The position numbers and the translations under genes are program-made. A DNA stretch of 64,000 nt from Calliphora vicina (taxonomy: Eukaryota > Arthropoda > Insecta > Diptera > Calliphoridae). Shown here one piece after another: positions 13,888-26,950 of this stretch. The first letter of the stretch is position 1; each line of letters opens with the position of its first letter. The notes beneath the pieces are model-generated. The model did no database searches. It had not been told where the DNA came from and was given only the letters and a program-made list of their open reading frames with translations. Location of the stretch: the NCBI RefSeq assembly GCF_958450345.1, contig NC_088780.1, positions 108,946,226 through 109,010,225 on the forward strand, in the 5' to 3' direction.

Positions 13888-14462
13888 AAGGGTACTCATT
13901 TAAACGCTTAAGTTTCCCATTTGTGCAAATGGGCAAATTTGCGCGACATGTTTCATGAACCCACCTTTTCAATTTTGTGCAAATTTATACAGAAAATTTA
14001 TATTTGTCAAATAAAAATACATAAATTCAACAAAAGCTTTAATAATTTTTTTTCAAATTGTATAAATTTTAATTTTAAAATGTTGAATGAAAGTTAAATC
14101 TTTGGAACAAACGGTGGTATACATAGTTTGGAGGACTTTGTTTATGTTCTAGCTGTTGGTTAATGTTTTCATACACAATGTCATTTAATACAATCATTCT
14201 GTTCCAAAGTTACACAATTTTCACATGCACAAAATTTTTATATTTTATTTGATTTTTATTTCTTATAAATAAAAGTAAACAAAAGCAGCTGATTCATCAA
14301 ATGCACAATAAATTCAAGTTTGCGAGTCTAAATTGTCGCGCATACTTATCGGAGTTGTGCAAACGAATTTCCATACATTTTTTGACATTTCATTTGCGAG
14401 AGTGTAAAAATGCACAGATTGCACAGTTTGCGAGGCTTTTAAGCGTTTACATGAGGACCCTT
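13888..14462 (+). mobile_element. 575-bp terminal-inverted-repeat element, copy 1
   Basis: The ends AAGGGTACTCATTTAAACGC and GCGTTTACATGAGGACCCTT are flanked on both sides by AGT, a 3-bp target duplication. Nearly the whole length matches, inverted, the element at 24309-24886. The 64-codon ORF inside is not a known protein. Confidence 0.75.
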
Positions 14463-16450
14463 AGTATAAATAACTCAAATAACTTAATTCTTTAATAACT
14501 TTGTAAATACTACGATTTTAGGGAAAATAAAATCATTCTATAATCACACTCATAATTTATTAGAAAAAAATAGATTTTGGAAAGGGAAATTCGTACTTTT
14601 ACTCCTAATGGTACTTTATTATAAACTATTAAACTTATCGCCATAAAAGTTAGCTGAGTGAATTTAGAATCAAACATATTGAGAACTAATTGTACTTTTT
14701 CGTTCTTCTAATGGTACTTTTTGATTTTTTTATAATAAACATGAAATATCGTCCCCTCAATAAAACAATAGTGTATAAGCATATACTTTTTTGTATAAGC
14801 ATTTACTTTTGTTCTAGATGTCTACTAAAACAAAAATTTTAAACTCAATTATTTCGAAATGGCAAAAAAATTCTACACTATTGTTTTATTTAGGGGACGA
14901 TAGCATACCATCATTAATAAATAAGTAAAATTCAATTTTGCTAGGATTTATGAAAATTTAAGATTTTCTTCAACCTTTTGTAGATCATAATTGTTAAGCT
15001 TTTGGCACTTCTACTTAAGTGGTTTTGATGACAAGATCTTTACCGAAAATTCGCAATTAATTCTCAATTCCTTTGAACGGTGTGGAACTGAATCACTTAC
15101 GACTTACGGAATTTCTACATTTTATTAAATTTAATGTTCTTCAGAATAAAGTTTTTAGTCTTCGTATAATAAATAAAACAATGTCTTGTATTATTTACAA
15201 AAGTGTGATAATATATTACATATATTTGCCTTAAATGTATATTTTTTAATATTTATTAACCCTGAGGTGTTTTTTTTTCTATTACATCAACATAATCTTG
15301 TATCGCATTATGTTATTGGGATGAGGGACATAAGAGAACATGAGCTGTGACATTAACAAATTTATATATTCCTTTGTAATTGATACTAAAAAGCCCATAA
15401 TTGGCATCATAAAGTAATGTGGTGATTTCCTCTAACTAAAACATATACACTAGATACATATGCACTTAAATGTGTATAAAACTCCCTTAAGCTAGAAATG
15501 TGTCATGAATTTTCGATATTAATGGGTTTGACTAAAAGTTGCAGAAAATCGATTTTATATAAATGCTGTTCCTACTAACTAATATGTATATTAGAGTTCG
15601 TTTGTGACCGGGTATCATAATTTTTCTGAAGGTTTTTGCGTAAATAAAAATAATGGCGTCCTTTTCAACGCACCTAAAGTCGCACATTTTTCTGTAGAGC
15701 AAAAATGGTTGAATATATTGCAAATTTGATTTCACCAGTTTATTGTGCATACAATTGATGTTTTTTGAATCCTTAAAAATAGTTCCAAAAACCCACAACA
15801 GGGGGCGCAAATTTCATAAATAAAATAAAAAAGTATTTTAGATTTTTTAAATATATGTACACGATGAAAGGGCATTTTTAGATTATCAAAATGGTATCTG
15901 TTTACGCCAAAAACAACACTTAGCGATTTTCCTCATTTCCCTGCAATCCCAATTGTCCTTAATATATATAAATGCAGAATGCTATGTGTTGCAGTATACT
16001 TCCAATTGTCATTTAGTTCTAAATCAATAATAAATAGTCATAAATACTTCTTTTTGGGAGAGATACAAATCTAACTCTGAACTGTGTACATCGATATCCT
16101 AATCCTATTGTTCCTTATGGTAAGAATCCACCTTCCAAATAATTTAATAAATAATTAGAAAATTCCTAATTCATTTGTTTTATTCCTTCCTTTTCGTTTC
16201 ATATTGTTTTTTAAATTATTCTGAGTACAAAATCTAAACGATTTTGTTTCGGCTCAGAGAGTTTGAACAACTTCCAATTCATCCAGCCCTTTCCCCCTTC
16301 ACCCAGCTATTCAGCTCAACAGTATCAATATTTCCTTTCTATCACAACCCTTTAAAAGTCACGTAAGAGAAAATAAGCTAAATTTTAATTTGGAAATTTG
16401 TTTGTCATTCGTTTAATGTCAATGTCGTTAATAATTCCAGTAACCATGAT
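14463..16450. other. Non-genic DNA around a miniature element
   Basis: Apart from the 152-bp element at 14749-14900 I see no gene. An open frame at 15532-15810 (minus) has no recognisable domain. Confidence 0.5.
14749..14900. mobile_element. 152-bp miniature element with TA flanks
   Basis: The ends TCGTCCCCTCAATAAAACAA and TTGTTTTATTTAGGGGACGA are inverted repeats. TA lies on each side (14747-14748, 14901-14902), as for Tc1/mariner-type insertion. Confidence 0.75.
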
Positions 16451-16559
16451 CGACAACTATATTTAAGCAGCCACGGACGGAACTGAGATAATTATCGCCA
16501 CAGTTTTAAGCCAAGAGGGAAGCTAAAAAGGCGAAAAAGAAATCTTAGGAACATTGAGC

Positions 16560-18760
16560 CATTTCGATTGAAAAATGTCGGATGTCTCCTAAATCAAACG
16601 ATGAAAATATCATAGAGACAATTCGCATGTTTGTAGAAACCTACTTTCCTTATTGTAATAAAGACTCCGACTTCCATGTCCAAGACGTTAGTAAACATTT
16701 TTCCATATTTGACGAAGATCTATAAGAGTAAGCTGAAATCACAATGGGCTTGAAATCAAACAGTTTCATTGTTTTTGTTGAACACATAACTAAGTCTAGT
16801 CAAAGTACATGTCAGCAGTTTATGTTTAACGGGGCACTTCTTCACTGCAGAACACGTAAATCCAAAACCATGAGTACCATCACTCCTCTATACGATTTTA
16901 TCATTCATGGTATCGGTGAATTACTGGATACAGGACAGTGAACATGCTTCTCAGGTTGTAAGGAAATCAATTGAATTTCCAATAGATACTTTCATGGCTA
17001 TCTGTATGATAGAATGTATATCGAAACGATAATTTTTGACGATTACTGTAGAAACTGTTTAGACAAGGAAGAGGAGAAATTGGTATTAGCCATAGCTGTA
17101 AATTGTGAATATTTTTATTCAAAATATTTCCAAAAACTTAATTATTTTTTAATTTTAGTTATATTTGAAAAAATAAATTTATATTGAAATCATTCTATAT
17201 TATTCAAAATAGGATACTAATTAATATATATCTATTTAGAATATAAAGCAATAAATATTATTTGATTTAAATAGAATACGATATTAAATATATTATACTG
17301 AAAAGTTTTGAATAAACATTCATAAAATTATACTAATATTATTTGTATTTTAGTAACAATAAGTTGTATTTTATTCAATATATAATGAATAGATTTTAAA
17401 ATATTTTAATCAATATCAAAACATGTAATTATTTTCAAATTATATTTTTATAGTAAAAATAAAATATTAATTTAGTTTATTCAACTAGTTATAAATGAAA
17501 TATTATTTTATTTATTCGAAAATTTGTTGATCGATTTTATTCAAAGCAATTTTCTTTGAATAATTTTATTTCTCCAAAAAAAAAGAAAAATATTTAAATA
17601 TTCAACAAAAAAATTTAGAATACTTTTATTCATAGAAATTTTCTTTGAATAATTTTATTTGTGAAAATAAAGTCAAATATTTTAACAACTAATTTTTGAA
17701 CAGTTTTATAAAAAAAAATTTTTGTGTGTGAAAATGAACTCGGACGATGAAGATTTTTCATCCGATGATTATGAAAAAGATCCTTCGTTTTCTATGAAAA
17801 ACCAAAAACAATGCTCAAAAATAATTCAACGATAAATAGCCCTAGGAGGAATGCCATGTCAGACGATCATTTTGAACAACTAGTTCCTTTAAAAACAGTT
17901 TTCAAAAATAATTCATGAATTTTGTTCTTCACAATTTAAATTAATAATAAACCTCCAATTGAAACCATAAATCTGTGTTCATATTCTAGTGATAATCAAT
18001 GATTAAGTAGTAGTTTTTAAAAATAGAATATTAGATATCATAGAATTAGGGTCTGAAAAAATGTGTAATTCGTTTTGAAAATAACTTTTTCAACTCAGAA
18101 TGCAATCAGAAGACATTTTACATCAACATTATTGTGAAATAAAAATATTCTTTAACATTTATTAGAATTATTTCTATTCAGTAATTTTTGGAAAAATAAA
18201 TTTATTTGTTTCAAATTTGTGAGAAATAAAAATATTTCTAAAGTTTTATTAGAATTATTTCTATTCAATCATTTTTTGTTTGAATAATTTAAGTTTTTTG
18301 TGTTTTGTTTGAATAAATATTCCAAAGAAATTAGTTGATTTTTTTGTATCTAAATGAAATAAATTTAAATTTTATTCAACTTTGTTTTATTTGAATATAT
18401 AAAATTTTACTATTTTCTAAAAAAAATTCAATATAATTTAATTAAACTAATATAAAATGATTATATTTATAATTTATTTGGTTTTAAAAGATATAAATAT
18501 GGATAAATTTAACTGTAAATATTATTAATAAATTAGACAAATACTTTATTTAACTAATAAATAATTTGGAAAATAAATATTTATAATTGGAAACAAAAAC
18601 TAAAATAATATAAAAAATATTTATATTTAGTATTTTATTCACAAGTTACAGCTATGGTATTAGCTTGCTATGCAACTTGGTGACAATCTTATCAGGATCT
18701 GGGTGGCCTTAATAATGAGTTAAACCCCAACCATACACGTCTGCAAAGTATTTGAGAATT
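16560..18760 (+). pseudogene. Decayed coding-like stretch interrupted by a hAT-like element
   Basis: Several plus-strand segments look coding by base composition: about 16,570-16,730, the open frame 16,744-16,941, and about 16,985-17,090 resuming at 18,657. Stops and frame changes separate them. The last two are contiguous if the 17091-18656 insertion is set aside, and the frame stays open across the empty site for about 30 more bases, with a Cys-x-x-Cys pair just before it. I do not recognise the family. It may be a dead retrocopy or a captured gene, or chance. Confidence 0.35.
17091..18656. mobile_element. hAT-like element, 1,566 bp, perfect 8-bp target duplication
   Basis: The ends CATAGCTGTAAATTGTGAAT and ATTCACAAGTTACAGCTATG are inverted repeats. 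GTATTAGC occurs directly on both sides (17083-17090 and 18657-18664). The interior is very AT-rich with short decayed frames, including one beginning ATG at about 17734 with many Asp/Ser codons. No transposase is recognisable. Confidence 0.85.
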
Positions 18761-20692
18761 CTCAAGATCATTTTTGAAATGCATTTTATTTTTCTCATAC
18801 AACTTTTTATTCTCCCCAAAAAAGACACCTTTCACATTAACCAACCAATTCGTTACAAAAAATTAAATGTAACGTAATTTATCCCTGTCAATATTCCACA
18901 CATAATCCTAAGCATTTGGTACTAATCAACTCCGATTACAATTAAGAAGGCTAGAAAAACAAAAGTTGGCATAATTTGATAAAGAAATTACTACACCCAC
19001 TGAAACAACCAACCAACAACATTGAGAATCGCTCAACCAAGGAAAACTCCAAAGATGATGACTATGATGATGGCAATGGTTGCGAACAAGCAGTAGGAGG
19101 AGAATGAATTTGTTATAGTGTTAAGAAAAATGAAATCTTCACACTTTGTTATTTCAAACGTGAGTATTGTTTCAACCCTGACAAGACAGTGGAATGATGT
19201 GTAATAGATACCTCATAGTAAATATAGTGTGACTAAAGTGAGCGCCCATTTAAGGTATCAAATTTCCAATTTAAAAATGAAAAGTAAAACTATATATTTT
19301 CTCTCAATGAAAAGGCAACATTCGCTATGGATTTAAAATCTAAGGAAAAAAACAACGAAGACCGATATAAGGGCATAATTATAGAAGACAAGATTTAAAA
19401 TTATATTTGTATCACACACTATAGTCGATTGTGGCTTGTTGTGAGCAAGATACATCTATACATCTTTGTAAGATGCCTCCTTATGACCTACCTCTTTTTA
19501 GTTAAGGGTCACAGAAAGTGACACAAGACAAAGGGGTTTGTTTTAAGAAGCTTGTCGCATAATATGTATTTGTTCATCATTTCTTTACCTCCAAATACCT
19601 CTATATAGAATTTTCGACACATTGACTGAGTGATTTAATTTTTTAATTAATTCCCGAATAGTTTAAAACATTGAGGATGACCTTGTTTATGTCATCTCTG
19701 GTTTGAAAAAATGTGGTGGCAAAACTTGTCAAACATTCATACATATTATGTACATGTGTGTGGATAAATGAATGTCTGTAAGTAAGTATTTGTTATAATT
19801 AGGGGTTGACATGATTTATTTGTGTGGAATTTATAATTTTGTTTCAATATCACTAATACACATTTCATAAAATTTTAAATTATTGCCTTTAGGCGTGTAT
19901 GGTATTTGTCTCTTAAAGTGTCAACAGAGTTATTGAATTATTTCACATTGTGCTTGTACGAATTATGCTTCCTGATATTTAGTAATTTAAAAATATATAT
20001 ATATGATTAATCACAGATAATTAAATTGATTAATTACGAGAAATAGATTTCCAATACAACATCTAGATGAAAGAAAAAGTGTGTTTGAGATTATAACAGA
20101 TCATGTTTAGAGTTCAGTGTGAATATAATAGAAATGTGTTGGCAGACAAATAAACGCGTTGTAAAATTATGTTTGTCACATAAAACAACATAAGAAGATG
20201 CCTTAAAATTGTAATTTTATTTTTTAAATCTAATTATAATTGCTACTTTGAGTTTTTTTAATCAAGACGTTAGTCTGTAATCAGTTATATTTCTCATTCA
20301 ATATGAATATTTCATATTCATTATTGTGTTGTAAATTAATAAAAAACGAAGATAAAGAAAATATTAAACATATTTTGCATCTGGTTAAACTTAAAATCTA
20401 AATTTCTTACGTAACTAAAATTCAATAAATTAGGAATATTATAATAAAAAAATTACCTTTTTCTTAAATTATGATGAGAGTCAGCAATTTCTTCTTCAAT
20501 TTTAATTGGATGGAAATTTCAAAGAATTATACAGCGTTCTTGAATTGTATTTTTTTATTTTGTAATTAAACTTTCTGTTTTTTATCACACTCGAGTTTTT
20601 GTTGAAATTTATCAACTTTGAACCGATCGTCCCGAATTAAAAGAATGCATAAACCACCCGACAAATAATAAAGTAAACGTAGTGTAAAATAA
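18761..20692. other. AT-rich non-genic DNA
   Basis: No gene recognised. A patch at 18,950-19,120 is less AT-rich but has no sustained frame. Confidence 0.5.
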
Positions 20693-22692
20693 CACTGTGC
20701 TACACTCAAAAATAACTTAGCAAATGACCTAGTGCATGTAGGTATAGGTGAATGTATTACAAAACCAGATTTAAAAGTTCAAATACACCCTCAAATTTCC
20801 GAAATATGGGCAAAAGGATATATTTTTGGACCCGCAAATTTAAACATTTGAAACTCAGTCATTATTTAACCGATTTTAAATTTTTAAACGACATTAAAAT
20901 GGTACGAACGAGGTATTTCAATGTTTCCTTCTGAGTAAAACAAACATTATTTTGTTTAAATTGGTTAGAGTTCTAGCTTTAGGACTTTTAATAATAAAAA
21001 CAAGTAAGAAAGTATGGTCGGTCAAGTCCGACCATATAATACCCTACACTAACCAAATGAGCAAAAACATTTTTCTTTTAAAATATCAATAATTTTTATT
21101 CGTGAGTGATTTTCGGAAGTCGGCCTTATATGGGAGCTATGACCAATTATGGACCGATCACCATGAAATTAGGTCGTGTGATTTATGTCTATATGAAAGT
21201 TATTTATGGTGAAGTTTGTGTTTATACCAACATTTTTAAGAGATTTATGCACGTTAAATTGATTTTCGGAAGCGGCTGTATATGGAAGCTATGACTAATT
21301 ATGGACCGATCGTAACAAAATTTGATGACATGAATTTCGTATATATAAAACTTATTTGGAGCGAAATTTGTGGAGATGCATATATAAATTAAACATATAT
21401 GACCGAAAAGTCCAATTTCGGGAGGACATTCGTATGGGGGCTAGGTGAAATAATGGACCGATTTCAGCCAGTTTCAATAGGCTTGGTCCTTAGGCCGGTA
21501 CTTATATGTACCAAATTTGATTGAAATATCTTCAAAATTGCGACCTGTACTCTGCGCACAAGGTTTACAAGGACAGCCAGCCAACCAGCCAGACGGATGG
21601 ACATCGTTTAATCGACTCATAAAGTGATTCTAAGTCGATCGGTAGATGAGTGTTAGACAAATATTTTTGGGCGTTACAAACATCTGCACAAACTCATTAT
21701 ACCCTCCCCACTATGGTGGTGTAGGGTATAAAAATAAATAGAATGATATTGTACAAACAAGATATAAATGCGAAGGAGAAAAAAATAAAATACACTCTGA
21801 TTAGTGTTTAACTAGTTGTAAATTATATTTAAAATATTTTTGTAATAAAACCGTTACTTTTTTGTAGTTGCAAAACTATTGTTTATTAATTAGTATTATT
21901 GGTGCAGCTTCAAAAAAGAAACAGCATAGATTTTTGTGAATTTAAGCTAAAATTAAGAATAAATTGTGTTAAGTGTTAATAAAAATCATTTGACCTTTAA
22001 AAGGTGTATTTTTAATGGTGTAAAACCGATATTATTTTTCTGCTTTTACAATGCGGCTTATTCGTTGGCAAGAAACATCGATTAGAATTGATTTTATACA
22101 AAGTAATGGTTGAAGCTTTCAATCTATACTTTGATCGTTCTTATGTAAGAAGTTTTTGGTATAAACCCAAATATATTTGTTTAACATGATCCTTGGCACT
22201 CAAAAAATGGATGTCTGGAAAATATGATAGACAACTTCATTCATTATCCGTCCCAATGGTTTGGCATCGTCAATTTATCCATAAGCCAGCGAATTGCTAC
22301 TTTTGCCAAACAAATATCTTTGGTATAAAACAGTATTAATTTCATTATGAAATTTTCATTGTTTAGAAAAACTACTATATATAACTTTGTCAATTGTTAA
22401 CCGATTTAAACAAATAACCAACATTTTGATATTATTGGAAAAAACTCTACATATTTATATTAATAGAATAGGAAAGCGTATATACTTGTAAAGACCTCGT
22501 TCATACCGTTAAAATCGGTTAAATAATGACTGAGATTCAAATGTTTAAATTTTCGGGTCCAAAAAAATATACTTTTGCCCATATCTCGGAAATTTGAGGG
22601 TGTATTGGAACTTTTTTGTAATACACTCACCTACAACGAGCACTAAGTCATTTGCCAAGTTATTGCAAGAAAATTTAGTTTGTAGCACCGTG
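20693..22692. mobile_element. 2-kb foldback element with about 200-bp inverted ends
   Basis: Left end CACTGTGCTACACTC; right end GTAGCACCGTG. The arms (about 20,693-20,930 and 22,490-22,692) share, inverted, blocks such as CCCTCAAATTTCCGAAATAT and TTTAACCGATTTTAA. TAA lies on both sides, a 3-bp duplication compatible with PIF/Harbinger-type insertion. The middle holds a separate snap-back repeat and no transposase. Confidence 0.75.
21003..21735 (+). repeat. Full-length snap-back repeat nested in the foldback element
   Basis: The 5' part has the hairpin GGTCGGTCAAGTCCGACC followed by ATAATACCCTACACTA. The 3' end reads TGGTGGTGTAGGGTATAA, complementary to that block. The interior has the recurrent phrases GGCCTTATATGGGAG, ATTATGGACCGATC and a CAGCCAGCCAACCAGCCAGA run. 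Fragments of the same family are at 1236, 4342 and 23855. Confidence 0.75.
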
Positions 22693-23854
22693 TAATCAAT
22701 TAATAAACGAAACGAAATAGGTACATATTGTTTACATTTTCAATACTTTATAACAATTTTTTTTTTTTTTTTTGTGAAAAAAATTTTTTATTTATTTACA
22801 TTTTCTAAATATAACGCATATATTTTAATTTGTGCATTCTGCTTATTATTTTAATATATTGCTTTCTCTAACGACATTACCATTTTTTTAGAAAATGGTG
22901 AAATATGATTTTTCTAAATGCAAAATTATTTAAATTTAACACTTCCATTTTTTATAATAAATTAGATTACTGGTGAAAAAAAAAATACACACTTTCACTT
23001 ATTTGCATATTATAAATATGTATGTATGTATATGACATACATATTTTCAAAAGGCCATAGATTTTTATTTTTGCATTATGATTTTTTTTTTTTATTTATT
23101 TATTTTATAAATTGCTTTCTTTTTTTATATTACAAATTTAGCTGATATTATTTTTTTTAATTTTTTATAACACTCGACTTTTTCATCCAATATTACCGAC
23201 GACGAACCGAACGACTAATTAAACGAACGAACACACCAAACAACTCGACAAAAAAACGAAGCAAACGAATTATAAAAATCACTTCATTAACGAAAATTTT
23301 ATTTGCAAATTTTTAAATTCACTTTTATGTCGTTTACATTAAACTATTTTTAATTTTTTTTGCAATAATATTGTAATCTATAATTTAGATTACAAAATAT
23401 CAATATTTTTTAAATTAATTTGATTAATATTAACGATATTTTTCACAAATTAACTAAAAGTTATAAATTTTAATGTTATCCCCACCGAGACTGACTAGAA
23501 AAACAATTAAATGAAAGGAAAATGAAAAGAATGGAGTGAGTGAGGAGACCCAATACGGTACTTAATTTGTGTTGTTGTGTTTGTATGCAAATTTAAAAGA
23601 GAACTGCACTAATGGGAGTTATTATTTAAGAGTAATTTGATAACAATTGTATTTATTACATTAAACAAAGGATATTTTCATATCAAAATTTTAAATAAGG
23701 TATTTAAATTTAATATGTAAATTTATAAGTAAATTAAAAAATAATCAGAATCATATGTATCTATAAAGAGTTAAATTATACAATATTTAATATGTTTTTG
23801 TTCTGAAAATTATAATGTTTTAAATATTGCGCTGAAAAAAAAAGTATGAGAAAA

Positions 23855-23965
23855 ATTTGATGAAATGTCTTCAAAATTGCTACCTGTACTTGCGCACAAG
23901 TTTTACATGGACAGCCATCAGGACGGACATTGTTAAATCAACTGAATCGATCTGTATACTTTAAG
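23855..23965 (+). repeat. 3' fragment of a snap-back repeat
   Basis: CTTCAAAATTGCTACCTGTA, TGCGCACAAGTTTTACATGG and ACAGCCATCAGGACGG parallel positions 21,530-21,610 of the full copy. Confidence 0.6.
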
Positions 23966-24308
23966 GTGACTAATATATTTTCTTAATATTTTTTTTATTT
24001 TCTAACTTTGTTATTCGATTTAAAGACTCAAATAAAATGATATGGATCAGTGTTATTCCAATTAGTAAAATGTATGGAAACTTACTAATAATTTTAATGT
24101 GATTATTATTACTAGGATCGTCCGGTGGTAAAATTTCGACCACTTGATATGGACTTCTTACATGTTGTTGTTGTTTTTCAAGCAAATTTAAAACGCTTCA
24201 ACAGTTTTATTGAAAGAATTTTGAAAAAAAAATAAAATTAAAATTGACTCTGTTAATATTTAATATGTATGTGAAAAAATAGCTTTAATCAAATATTGTT
24301 TTTTTAAT

Positions 24309-24886
24309 AAGGGTCCTCATGTAAACGCTTATATGCCTCGTAAACTGTGCAATCTGTGCATTTTTATACTCTCGCAAATGAACTGTCAAAAAATGTATGG
24401 AAATTCGTTTGCACAACTCGGATAAATTTGCGCGACAATTTAGACTCGCAAACTTGAATTTATTGTGCATTTGATGAATCAGCTGCTTTTGTTTACTTTT
24501 ATTAATAAGAAATAAAAATCAAATAAAATATAAAAATTTTGAGCATGTGAAAATTGTGTAACTTTAGAACAGAATGATTGTATTAAATGACATTGTATAT
24601 GAAAGCATTAACCAACAGCTAGAACATAAATATAATCTTACAAACTATGTATATCACCGTTTGTTCCAAAGATTTAACTTTCATTCAACATTTTTAAAAT
24701 TAAAATTTATACAATTTGAAAATTTATTTTTTAAGGCTTTTGTTGAATTTATTTTTATTTGACATTTGTATCAAATAGAGAGAAATTTAATGTATAAACT
24801 TGCACAAAATTGAAAAGGTGGGTTCATGAAACACGTCGCGCAAATTTGAACAAATGGGAAACTTAAGCGTTTAAATGAGTACCCTT
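24309..24886 (-). mobile_element. 578-bp terminal-inverted-repeat element, copy 2
   Basis: The same element as 13888-14462 in the opposite orientation, with ends AAGGGTCCTCATGTAAACGC and AAATGAGTACCCTT. The flanks are AAT on both sides, a 3-bp target duplication. Confidence 0.78.
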
Positions 24887-26564
24887 AATGTTTTTTAAAA
24901 TTTTATTAAATTTCTTAAATTTTACATATTTTAGAAAACGAATTGGGGGAATATTTTCTACTATATTAGATTGTAAAAAGTAGGTATAATTGATATTATT
25001 TTTTGCAATTGATACTTAATTGACTTTATTTAAAATAGGAAATCCCAAATAAAATATTCATTTTTGTTTAGTTGTTGGATTTTATTATTTTGCGGGTCAC
25101 AAAAGTATTTTGGAATTTTTATTTAAATTTGTTTATGTTTTTGTTAAAAGGATCCGTAAGATGTATTTTCAATTGTCATTGTTAATAATTTAGTCCTCAT
25201 AAAGAATTTAACATTTCTGCGTGAAATACGTTTAAATACGTTTGTGATAAGTTGAATAGATGTCGTCAAACAATAAAAAAATTAATAAATCGGTCAATAT
25301 AGTCGACCAAAATCCTTGAATGCAAGACAGAAAGTACAAAGTACTAGTAATTGAAAAGTATTATTTCAAAACATATAGAAATAGCATCAAATGTTGTCGT
25401 CTAACTTCTTTCGACATCGAGAAACTGGCATTTCTTTATTTCTCTATTAATGTTGAAAATTATTATTTCAAAACATTTTGCTTCAAATAAGTTTGGGCAT
25501 TTTTGTAAGTATTAAATATTTATAAATTCATAAATAGCTTTAAAATTTATCAAAGCTATATAAATCAAATTTTGTATGGAAGTTAGTTTTATAATTGTTT
25601 AAAAAACATTCAAAGTTTTTCATTGCAATTTCGATTTATAAGAGATTTTGTTACAGGAAAGATTTTGTAACTTCACATATTCGCAAATAAATATATTGAA
25701 AGTAAAATTAATTCACCGTATAAACAGTGAATTAATTTTTTATTTGCAAATAGCTAACTCATGAAAACAATTCCTGATTAACGACACTATTTGCAAATAA
25801 GATTTTAAACATTGCAATATTTTTTAAAGTGTTTAGTTTTTCTTTCGTTTTTTAAATATTTCATTGCGTTTTTGCATTAATTGGATTGCAAGACAAACAA
25901 TAATTTTTAATTCTTTCATTTTTGCATTTAAAAAAATAAAAAATTTCCGTAACCAAGTAATTGCAAATTATTTTTATTTGCGAATAGGCTACGTATAAAC
26001 GTAGTAATACACAATTATCGATCTTCGCAATAATTTATTAAGAGATGATCATTAATGTTTAATGCTACTTTTCAGCAAGATCAACATTTTAAGGATTTTA
26101 AAAGGTATGTCGCATGATGGATATACATATATATTATAATTAATATCGTTTTCTCAGAAGAACAATTTCAATTTTAAAATTTTAACAGTTGGGAAATATG
26201 TAGTGCAATTTTTGGATATTGATCATCCATAACTAAATCATATGCACAAAAATATAAGTGAAATTTTTTTTTAATTTTTAGGTCGTATTTTGAATATTTG
26301 AAGGCGCATATTTTTCAATAATGAAAATCCGCCCTAACTAATAACAATTGGGAAATACATAGCACGTATCCTTTGAACTGGAAAATAAATAAATTTCAAG
26401 AAAACTTAAAAAATAATAAAAAAAATTAATTGGATTTTAGAAAAGGCAAAATAGTTTTGTGACCTTCACATTTAATGAACTAAGTATATGCAACAACAAC
26501 TAAACGAATGTTAATATTTTTAAAATTTTTGGGGGTTTTCCATTTTACATAATCATAATGGCGT

Positions 26565-26662
26565 AAACGTCATACGCCTACGACTGTTTCGTACTAGATT
26601 AAAGATAAAATGCAAACTGTTTCTTTAATCTTGTACGAAACTGTCGTAGGCGTATGACGTTT
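26565..26662. repeat. 98-bp palindrome with 40-bp arms
   Basis: The left arm (26565-26604) starts AAACGTCATACGCCTACGAC. The right arm (26623-26662) is its reverse complement with two mismatches. One arm also occurs alone at 57391-57426 (TACGAAATTGTCGTAGGCGT). Confidence 0.85.
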
Positions 26663-26699
26663 GTATTATCAATGGATTTTTCGATACAAACATTTTCAT

Positions 26700-26950
26700 A
26701 TTAACGACGCAACTTCGAAGACATGCGGCGCAAACCGAAACAAAAACGACGCAAATCGAAGGACTATCGACGCAACTTTGAAGCCATGCGACTAAAATTT
26801 AAACAAAATCGACGTAACTACGAAATCACAGACATTTTAAAAAGACGCAACTTCGAAACGACGCAGAACAAAGCGACGAAAACTGGGGTATTGATGTATA
26901 CGAAATCAATGTTGTTTTTAATATTTCTTAAAAATTTAGAACAATAGCTA
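26700..26950 (-). repeat. CGTCG-rich repeat fragment
   Basis: Short phrases such as CGACGCAACTTCGAA and GACGCAAATCGAA recur imperfectly. It matches, inverted, the element at 39372-39719. The 74-codon Arg/Lys-rich frame (26723-26947) is a by-product of this repeat. Confidence 0.7.

Noticed and set aside
26723..26947. Arg/Lys-rich 74-codon frame
   Set aside because: It arises from the CGACGCAA-type repeat, which also occurs as a transposon at 39,372-39,719.
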